DNA from: B69-G16 sp964501905
Lineage (GTDB): Archaea; Thermoproteota; Thermoprotei; Thermofilales; B69-G16
NCBI GenBank assembly: GCA_964501905.1
Contig: CAZCTW010000003.1
Span: 1 to 64,000, forward strand
Direction: 5' to 3'
Length of the DNA stretch: 64,000 bases
Of this stretch, positions 58,614-64,000 are shown piece by piece. How positions within the stretch are numbered: the stretch's first letter is position 1; each line of letters opens with the position of its first letter. The notes under the pieces are model-generated. The model ran no database searches. It worked only from the letters and a program-made list of their open reading frames with translations, and was not told the origin of the DNA. A program made the translations under genes and the position numbers.

Positions 58614-59198
58614 TTATTTTGGATGAGTTTTATGGGATTTTAATATATAATTTAAGAGAAAATCGGAAAAAGTTTTGTTAATGTACCTGTTAGAAATGAT
58701 TACAACAAGCGCTTCTTTAGGTTGTCCGTATATTACAAAGCTGTTTTCGGGCGATAACAGTAGAGAAGGAATGACTAGTAGATCCTCTTCTCCTTCGACT
58801 ACTACGACTACTTTTTTCCCATTCAGAGCTTCAGCTATTCCTTTACTTATTGTAAGCCATGAAGCTTCTAAAAGGTGAGATGGAGGGTTTTTTACATGAA
58901 AAATTTTATTAAAAAATTCCAGTATAGGAGTTTCTCTCTTCTTTCTCATAGTTTTGTAGTCGATAATAGCGATGTCCGGGCATAAGCGGCCTTTTACTAT
59001 TAAATTATGGGAGACTACATCACCTACGGAAATTAAAAGCTTGGGCCTAAAATCTTGTATTAAAATTTTTAGCTTCTTTATGCTTTCCTCTTCTTCTTTA
59101 AAAATGGGTATTCCTAGAGGCTTTCTTAGAACAACCTTTATGTCTTCTTCAAATAGTAAATCCTTTAGTAATTCTCTTCTAACGAACCTTAAGCGCAT
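58614..59198 (-). CDS. GTP-dependent dephospho-CoA kinase (DUF359)
   Basis: A 194-aa archaeal enzyme for the last step of coenzyme A synthesis. KPLGIPIFKEEEESIKKLKI near the start, LISVGDVVSHNLI, DIAIIDYKTMRKKR and VVVEGEEDLLVIPSLLL are signatures of the family shown to use GTP in Thermococcus. It overlaps the Spt4 gene by 20 bases, an order conserved in many archaea. Confidence 0.88.
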   Translation of the reverse strand: MRLRFVRRELLKDLLFEEDIKVVLRKPLGIPIFKEEEESIKKLKILIQDFRPKLLISVGDVVSHNLIVKGRLCPDIAIIDYKTMRKKRETPILEFFNKIFHVKNPPSHLLEASWLTISKGIAEALNGKKVVVVVEGEEDLLVIPSLLLSPENSFVIYGQPKEALVVIISNRYINKTFSDFLLNYILKSHKTHPK

Positions 59199-59385
59199 AC
59201 TTTCCAGGTTTTTCGATATTTAACTTTTCAGCTAGAATAGATCTTTCAGCATCACTTATTATAACCATTCCAATCCAGTCCGTTGAAAAGTCACGGCTAC
59301 CACAGTTAGGACACGAATCCGTTTTCAGCGGAACAAGTAGTTTACAGCGCCGACATGCCTTTAGAGAGATACCGGCTCTCCTCAT
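59179..59385 (-). CDS. spt4: Transcription elongation factor Spt4
   Basis: A 68-aa zinc protein that pairs with Spt5. Cysteines C11, C14, C25 and C28 (CRRC and CPNC), then DFSTDWIGMVIISDAERSIL, are characteristic. Formerly called RpoE2. It overlaps rpo7 by ATGA. Confidence 0.93.
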   Translation of the reverse strand: MRRAGISLKACRRCKLLVPLKTDSCPNCGSRDFSTDWIGMVIISDAERSILAEKLNIEKPGKYALKVR

Positions 59386-59957
59386 GGTTTAACACCCTTA
59401 GCAGCCTCTCTCGCTTTCCTAACATCGTGCTCTATCCACTCTATTTTCCCGAGATAGGGCTGTCTCATGGTGAGACCTATCTTCAACATTTTCGCCTGAC
59501 CGCCATAGCTAATCTGGACAATACGTGCTCTAACCTTATCGCCTTTCCTTAATATACGTCCCGTTTTAGAGCCTAGCATAGCACCTTGTTCTCTACTAAA
59601 TGAGAAGTAATCGTCATGTATCTGTGATTTATGTATAAAAGCGTCCACTGGTCCTATGCGCGCCAATAAGCCGAAATCCTCAACGGTAACAACTTCTCCT
59701 TCAACTACTTCTTTCAATACTGGAGTGAACACAAGTGCGTCAAAAGTAGCTGTGTGGTATACAGCACCGTCTCCTGGAGCTATTCGTCCTATATTTTCTA
59801 CATCTACGTCAAGGATACTTACTATTAAACCTAGATCTCTTATTATTCTTCCTTCGAGGTTTTCTTTTAACACTCTTAGCGCGGAATCTTCGAGCGGTAG
59901 CGAGAACATGCGCGGTGGTATCCGTATAACGTCTTTCATCTTAACTATTTTGAACAC
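59382..59957 (-). CDS. rpo7: DNA-directed RNA polymerase subunit Rpo7 (RpoE1)
   Basis: The 191-aa stalk subunit, homologous to RPB7, which binds emerging RNA with Rpo4. DVIRIPPRMFSLPLEDSALRV is the typical N-terminus, EGVVT-like VVTVEDFGLLARIGPVDAFIH opens the S1 domain, and KVRARIVQISYGG ends it. It is coupled to spt4 and lies 46 bases behind the PIN gene. Confidence 0.94.
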   Translation of the reverse strand: MFKIVKMKDVIRIPPRMFSLPLEDSALRVLKENLEGRIIRDLGLIVSILDVDVENIGRIAPGDGAVYHTATFDALVFTPVLKEVVEGEVVTVEDFGLLARIGPVDAFIHKSQIHDDYFSFSREQGAMLGSKTGRILRKGDKVRARIVQISYGGQAKMLKIGLTMRQPYLGKIEWIEHDVRKAREAAKGVKP

Positions 59958-60003
59958 TTCTGTATCACCATTGATTGCAACGCTCTTCCAATCTAAGGAA
60001 CTC

Positions 60004-60453
60004 TCACCAATAAATATTTCTGTCTAAGACGAGCTTACTTTCTTCCCTCACGTATATAACTGGTATGCCTTTCTCTTTTAACTTTTTTCTCAACTCTCTA
60101 TCATCTGTCGCCACTATACCCTCCAGTTTTTCCGCTAGAATAGCTATTTTTTCATCAGTTGATAGTTCGCCTAAATATTCATCATCTATAACCTCGATGC
60201 TTTTCTTCTTCAACAGGTTGAGGGCTATATTCGCTATCCTTGAAATTCGCCAAGAACCCCGCTTAGCCATTTTCTCGAGCTCACGTAACGTACTACTTGT
60301 TACACAAAGCTTAACAGGGTGCTCTATGATGGCAATTATTTCGTTCATAAAGTCTATTTTGTTCTCTAGCGAGTGTATTATTATATCTGTATCCATGATA
60401 ACGACTTTCCGTTTTCGTCTAGATTTATTCATATTATTTCTCATTTTATTCAT
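60004..60453 (-). CDS. PIN-domain protein (Fcf1/VapC9-like)
   Basis: A 149-aa PIN nuclease-fold protein. KVVIMDTDIIIHSLENKIDF holds the first acidic residue, TSSTLRELEKMAKRG the second, and GIVATDDRELRKKLKEKGIP the third and fourth. It belongs to a widespread archaeal group encoded next to rpo7-spt4 that is related to rRNA-processing Fcf1/Utp24, not to toxin loci; no antitoxin gene is adjacent. A run of AACATGAATAAAT-like starts at the N-terminus leaves the exact start open. Confidence 0.82.
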   Translation of the reverse strand: MNKMRNNMNKSRRKRKVVIMDTDIIIHSLENKIDFMNEIIAIIEHPVKLCVTSSTLRELEKMAKRGSWRISRIANIALNLLKKKSIEVIDDEYLGELSTDEKIAILAEKLEGIVATDDRELRKKLKEKGIPVIYVREESKLVLDRNIYW

Positions 60454-60587
60454 CTTTCTAACTATCTTCTACGTTTTTCTTAAAGATTCTTAAATCTAAC
60501 TCGTTTGATATTGTAAATATATGGTTGGGCGAATTAATAAATAACCCTTAACTTTTACATCACATGCATTTTGAAGCGGAGGCGACT

Positions 60588-61934
60588 ATGTCCGGGAAAC
60601 GTCGGAAACGTGTTATAATAATGGGAGCGGCAGGGCGTGATTTTCACAATTTCAACGTGTATTTTCGGAACCGACCTGAGTACGAAGTAATCGCTTTTAC
60701 AGCATCTCAAATCCCCAATATTACTGAGCGTAGATACCCTCCCGAGCTTTCAGGTCCGCTATACCCAGACGGAATACCCATCTATCCTGAAGATCTACTC
60801 CCTGAACTTATCAAAAAATATGACGTAGACGAGGTAGTGCTATCGTATAGCGATCTCCTATACGAGGATGTAATGCATAAAGCTTCAATTGCTCTCAGCT
60901 CGGGCGCTGACTTTAAACTCTTAAGCGTGAAAAATACTATCCTTAAGACTAATAAACCGGTAATCTCCGTCTGCGCAGCTAGAACGGGTGCTGGAAAGAG
61001 CACAGTTAGTAGGCGTATAGCTCAAATACTCAAGAAATACGGCGTGAAGTTCGTCGTTATTAGACACCCGATGCCCTATGGAGATTTAAAGAAACAAATA
61101 CTTCAAAAATTCGAAAAATTCGAGGATTTAGACAAGTATGAATGTACAATCGAGGAAAGAGAGGAATACGAACCTCATCTAAGAGAGGGAAATGTAGTTT
61201 ACGCAGGTGTAGATTACGAGAAGATTCTATCCGAAGCCGAAAAGGAAGCACAAGTTATCTTATGGGATGGCGGAAATAACGATTGGTCATTCCTCGAAAC
61301 AGAGCTCTATATAACGGTGGTCGACCCATTAAGGCCTGGGCATGAGTTAAATTCGTTTCCAGGAGAAGTAAACGTACGTTTAGCGGATGTTATAGTAATA
61401 AACAAAGTGAATTCTGCCAGAGATGAAGACGTAGAAAAAGTCATTCAGAATATTAGAAAAGTGAACAAAAAAGCAATTATAATAAGGGCAAAATCCGAAG
61501 TTAGCGTCGATAATCCGCAAATAATAGAAAATAAAAGAGTTCTCGTCGTCGAAGATGGACCTTCGGTAACACATGGAGGTCTTCCCTACGCAGCCGGTTA
61601 TATAGCTGCGATAAAGTACAAAGCGAGAGAAATTGTGGATCCACGGCCTTATGCGGTGGGTTCGATAAAAAAGGCCTATGAGGAGTATACTCATTTAGGC
61701 CCAGTACTCCCCGCTCTAGGATATGGTAAAAAACAGATGAAAGAGCTCGAAGAAACTATAAGTAAAATCGAGTGTGACACGATAATCCTTGGCACGCCCT
61801 CTGACATAACTAGGTATCTTAACGTTAAGGTACCCGTAGTCCATGTATATTATGAACTTAAAGAGTTAGGCAAGCCGGATCTAGAAGATATCCTCAAAGA
61901 TTTCCTTATAAAGCATAAATTGATAAAAAGTTGA
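60588..61934 (+). CDS. COG2403 predicted GTPase (cyclic 2,3-diphosphoglycerate synthetase-like)
   Basis: A 448-aa P-loop protein. An N-terminal Rossmann-like domain starts VIIMGAAGRDFHNFNVYFR, and the P-loop CAARTGAGKSTVSRR lies near residue 130. ILWDGGNNDWSF, VADVIVIN-type ADVIVINKVNSARDED with the NK specificity bases, and VEDGPSVTHGGLPYAAGYIAA follow. Relatives make cyclic 2,3-diphosphoglycerate in methanogens, but many archaea with the gene are not known to have the compound, so the role is uncertain. The ATG at 60588 follows GGAGGCG; the frame is open from 60564. Confidence 0.78.
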   Translation: MSGKRRKRVIIMGAAGRDFHNFNVYFRNRPEYEVIAFTASQIPNITERRYPPELSGPLYPDGIPIYPEDLLPELIKKYDVDEVVLSYSDLLYEDVMHKASIALSSGADFKLLSVKNTILKTNKPVISVCAARTGAGKSTVSRRIAQILKKYGVKFVVIRHPMPYGDLKKQILQKFEKFEDLDKYECTIEEREEYEPHLREGNVVYAGVDYEKILSEAEKEAQVILWDGGNNDWSFLETELYITVVDPLRPGHELNSFPGEVNVRLADVIVINKVNSARDEDVEKVIQNIRKVNKKAIIIRAKSEVSVDNPQIIENKRVLVVEDGPSVTHGGLPYAAGYIAAIKYKAREIVDPRPYAVGSIKKAYEEYTHLGPVLPALGYGKKQMKELEETISKIECDTIILGTPSDITRYLNVKVPVVHVYYELKELGKPDLEDILKDFLIKHKLIKS

Positions 61935-62052
61935 AATAATGATATCAACAAAACCGTATTTGGCTTTTTGACCGCGTAAAACGTCATTATAAATAAAAAT
62001 TAATTTAATTTTTAAATTTTATTAGAAATGTAAACAAGTGCTGGGTGAGAAT
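61935..62052 (+). other. AT-rich promoter region of the adkA operon
   Basis: TTATAAATA near 61987 and TTTTTAAATTTTA near 62009 are possible TATA boxes. GGGTGAG at 62043-62049 is the ribosome binding site of adkA. No gene is seen. Confidence 0.4.
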
Positions 62053-62673
62053 TTGAAGGTAATACTCGCGGCTGTGCCAGGAGCTGGTAAAACCACAACG
62101 CTACAGATATTTTCTAAAATGAAGCCACATGTAAAAATTGTGAATTTCGGAGACTATATGATGAAAATTGCTAACGAAAAATTCGGTATAAAGAAGAGAG
62201 ATGACATGAGAAAGAAGTTATCTCTTGAAGACTATAGATGGATTCAGGTAAAGGCTGCTGAAGAGATAGCCAATATTAGCGGAGACTTAATTGTGGACAC
62301 TCACTTGGCTATTAGAATGGAGATAGGGTATTACCCGGGTATGCCTAAGGAAGTCATATCTAAGCTAAAGCCCGACATTATAGTACTCTTAGAATTTGAT
62401 CCCAAAGTCATCCTTGAGAGAAGGAGAAAAGATTTAACAATAAAAGGAAAGAAGATAACCGAAATAGGTACAGTCGTTGAGAAACGGGAACGCGAAATTG
62501 AAAACGAAGAAGACATAGAGCTTCACCAGCAAATGAATAGGTATTTCGCTGCCGCCGCGGCAAACGAAGTACAGGCAACCGTAAAAATCATAAACCTGCG
62601 TAACATACCTCAAACTAGGCTTTTCGAGCACGCGGAGACGGGAGCGAAAATATTAGCTTCCCTTTTCGGTTAA
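62053..62673 (+). CDS. adkA: Archaeal adenylate kinase AdkA
   Basis: A 206-aa enzyme that converts ATP and AMP to two ADP. The start LKVILAAVPGAGKTTTLQIF has the P-loop at residues 8-15. VNFGDYMMKIANEKFG, DLIVDTHLAIRMEIGYYPG and IIVLLEFDPKVILERRRKDL are typical of the trimeric archaeal enzymes. The TTG at 62053 is preferred because GGGTGAG stands before it; a GTG at 62038 is in frame. In many archaea this gene follows secY; here it leads an operon with an unknown protein and a GPN GTPase. Confidence 0.9.
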   Translation: MKVILAAVPGAGKTTTLQIFSKMKPHVKIVNFGDYMMKIANEKFGIKKRDDMRKKLSLEDYRWIQVKAAEEIANISGDLIVDTHLAIRMEIGYYPGMPKEVISKLKPDIIVLLEFDPKVILERRRKDLTIKGKKITEIGTVVEKREREIENEEDIELHQQMNRYFAAAAANEVQATVKIINLRNIPQTRLFEHAETGAKILASLFG

Positions 62674-62693
62674 ACTTAAACACTTAAACTACG

Positions 62694-63086
62694 ATGGTTC
62701 AAATGATGGAGAAAAAAATCGAAATGACAATAGAAGATCTCAAGAAGATTTATAGTTATGCTCTATCCCACTGTAGAGAGGTCTGTCCCGAGAAAAGAGA
62801 TCCAGATACCTGTATAATTATGGTGGAGATAGGTAAACTTCTAAACATGGCGCCACCTTGTGTTGAAGATTATGGAGGATTCGGTGAAAAAGTCTTCAAG
62901 AATTTGATTAAGGAGATTGAAGATAGGAGAGGAAAAACTATAAACGAGGTGCTAGAGGAGATTAGAGATAAAGGCTATAAGAGTTTACAAGATCAAATAG
63001 ATGAAATGGATGGACAATTTGCCCTCGATGTTTTGAAAGCTTATGAAAAAAGGAAGAAAAAGCTAAAAGAGGAAAGAGAAGTTTGA
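62694..63086 (+). CDS. Conserved-looking cysteine-containing protein of unknown function
   Basis: A 130-aa protein I do not recognise. The first half holds four cysteines, C27, C31, C40 and C56, in the context SHCREVCPEKRDPDTCIIMV and NMAPPC, spaced as a metal-binding or iron-sulfur site might be. The second half is a charged helix region (EEIRDKGYKSLQDQIDEMDG) with a lysine-rich end. It lies 20 bases behind adkA, and its stop overlaps the TTG start of the GPN GTPase, so it is part of that operon. Confidence 0.65.
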   Translation: MVQMMEKKIEMTIEDLKKIYSYALSHCREVCPEKRDPDTCIIMVEIGKLLNMAPPCVEDYGGFGEKVFKNLIKEIEDRRGKTINEVLEEIRDKGYKSLQDQIDEMDGQFALDVLKAYEKRKKKLKEEREV

Positions 63087-63847
63087 TTGTACTTTTTGTA
63101 GTAGGAACTGCGGGATGCGGAAAGAGCACCTTCACTAGGGCTTTTGCCGAATTCCTTCAGAGGAAATCGGTAGATGTCATAAAGGTAAACGTAGATCCAG
63201 CGGTTGAAGAGCTTCCTTATGATCCCGAAGTCGATGTAAGAGATTATATTTCTGTGAGAGAAGTCATGGAGAAGTATGGGCTAGGACCTAACGGAGCTAT
63301 AATAGCTTCTGTAGATTTATCTTTAAATTATGCTCATTTTCTCAGAGAAGATATCGAAGAGTTAGGCGCAGACTATGTAATAGTGGATACGCCTGGGCAA
63401 ATGGAACTCTTTGCTTTTCGCAAAACAGGAGAATTCTTCACCTCGTTCTTATGCAAGGAAAACTGCTTCGTAATCTACATCCTAGACGCTGTCCTAGCCC
63501 GCTCCCCCTCAACCTTTCTTTCATCGCTATTTCTAGCTGAGGCTGTAGATTTCAAACTTAAGAAAACACAAATTAATGTTATAAACAAAATAGACCTTCT
63601 CACGCCTAAAGAATTCGAGAGCATAAGTGAATGGATAGAAAACCCGGAAAAGTTAATGGATGATTTATATAAGGAGACGCGTGGACTTGAGAGAGAACTT
63701 AGCGAAGGTCTTTTTCAAACTTTAAGACACTTTTTAGAAAATATAGCAATATATCCAATTTCTGCAAAAAATATGCTAGGTTTAGATGCAATTTATGGTA
63801 TAATTCAGCAAATAACAATGGGAGGAGAGGAAGTCGATACTGGGTGA
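63083..63847 (+). CDS. GPN-loop GTPase
   Basis: A 254-aa GTPase of the GPN family (archaeal PAB0955; eukaryotic Npa3/GPN1-3, which assist RNA polymerase assembly). G1 is VVGTAGCGKSTFTRAF near residue 8, the GPN loop GLGPNGAII, G3 VDTPGQMELF and G4 NKIDLL. The TTG start overlaps the preceding stop (TTGA). It ends one base before the convergent partial gene. Confidence 0.9.
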   Translation: MIVLFVVGTAGCGKSTFTRAFAEFLQRKSVDVIKVNVDPAVEELPYDPEVDVRDYISVREVMEKYGLGPNGAIIASVDLSLNYAHFLREDIEELGADYVIVDTPGQMELFAFRKTGEFFTSFLCKENCFVIYILDAVLARSPSTFLSSLFLAEAVDFKLKKTQINVINKIDLLTPKEFESISEWIENPEKLMDDLYKETRGLERELSEGLFQTLRHFLENIAIYPISAKNMLGLDAIYGIIQQITMGGEEVDTG

Positions 63848-63848
63848 A

Positions 63849-64000
63849 CTATATCGGAGCTTTGTAGAGGACTCGACTCACTTTTAAAAAAGGTCCGTCT
63901 GCCTTACCGCTCGGCTTCACAAATTTCACAAGATAAGGAATTTTCTCCATATTGGTTTCCTCAACAAAAAGCAACCTGTCAAAAACGGGAGCCAGAAACT
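63849..64000 (-). CDS. C-terminal part of an unrecognised gene
   Basis: An open minus-strand frame enters from the right edge and ends at TAG, 63849-63851. The visible 49 residues read FLAPVFDRLLFVEETNMEKI and on to FLKVSRVLYKAPI. The composition is protein-like and no stop interrupts it, but I recognise no family. It converges on the GPN GTPase with a one-base gap. Confidence 0.5.
   Translation of the reverse strand, partial: FLAPVFDRLLFVEETNMEKIPYLVKFVKPSGKADGPFLKVSRVLYKAPI

Noticed and set aside
60004..60453. PIN protein as a VapC toxin
   Set aside because: No antitoxin gene is adjacent, and the location beside rpo7-spt4 is the conserved setting of the housekeeping archaeal PIN group.
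1..64000. CRISPR array, integrase, attachment site, defence island or prophage
   Set aside because: I saw no regularly spaced repeats and no integrase, Cas, restriction or phage genes. Apart from 1330-2100 the content is core archaeal chromosome.

Overview
The window is a gene-dense stretch of an archaeal chromosome. Every informational gene is archaeal: aIF5B/IF-2, TFB, TFE-beta, Spt4/Rpo7, MCM with a Gins23-type GINS, Hel308, Nop5-fibrillarin, GatDE, KEOPS and a class I CCA-adding enzyme. The ribosomal protein set includes eS30, eL19, eL32, eS8 and an eS25-like pair, and TFE-beta is present. With a tRNA intron at a non-canonical site this points to the Thermoproteota/TACK side of the archaea, probably a thermophile because AGA/AGG arginine and ATA isoleucine codons dominate. 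I cannot place it more finely from the sequence. TTG and GTG starts are common, and strong GGAGGTG/GGTGA-type ribosome binding sites decide many starts.

Layout. 1-1212: the tail of a sugar ABC transporter ATPase and a convergent Gfo/Idh/MocA oxidoreductase. 1330-2100: a structured leader and a 42-codon gene split by a decayed IS1595-like insertion with an exact 8-bp target duplication. 2231-13403: ribosomal protein genes in a rearranged order (L24-S4e-L5-S14-S8-L32e-L19e-L18, then S5-L30 inverted, then L15-SecY, a two-piece eS25-like locus, a SPOUT methyltransferase, and L3-L4-L23-L2). 13494-18056: an EtfBA plus FAD-dependent 2-hydroxyacid dehydrogenase operon, a HAD hydrolase and an HTH protein. 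18061-23216: an ECF transporter energising module, a YchF-type GTPase and a flavoprotein. 23435-29071: IF-2/L24e, L7Ae/S28e, Gins23/MCM. 29169-35933: Hel308, an intron-containing tRNA-Pro(GGG), and an operon running GAR1, TFB, TFE-beta, ThpR, CCA enzyme and a protein kinase homologue. 36270-44741: S30e, GatDE, SRP19/S8e, Nop5/fibrillarin, an HTH regulator and Trm1. 44866-51284: a second Gfo/Idh/MocA protein, UPF0200/UPF0201, RNase Z, a tRNA G10 methyltransferase, DUF373 and a coiled-coil protein behind a leaderless mini-ORF. 51484-58403: Pcc1, prefoldin beta, DUF3194, two DHH phosphoesterases, S3Ae, a second Pcc1, S15, Bud32, Kae1, S27ae and S24e. 58614-64000: DUF359 kinase, Spt4, Rpo7, PIN protein, COG2403 GTPase, AdkA, a cysteine-bearing unknown, a GPN GTPase and a partial unknown gene.

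Most genes serve translation, transcription, replication and tRNA maturation. KEOPS (t6A37), Trm1 (G26), the G10 methyltransferase, CCA enzyme, RNase Z and ThpR lie with a tRNA whose transcript lacks an encoded CCA and carries an intron. The most unusual signals are the insertion that splits a small gene behind a foldable leader, the two-piece eS25, the missing L6 with an inverted S5-L30 pair, and the tRNA-Pro with an intron in its variable arm, placed 2 nt behind a protein-coding gene with its TATA box inside that gene.
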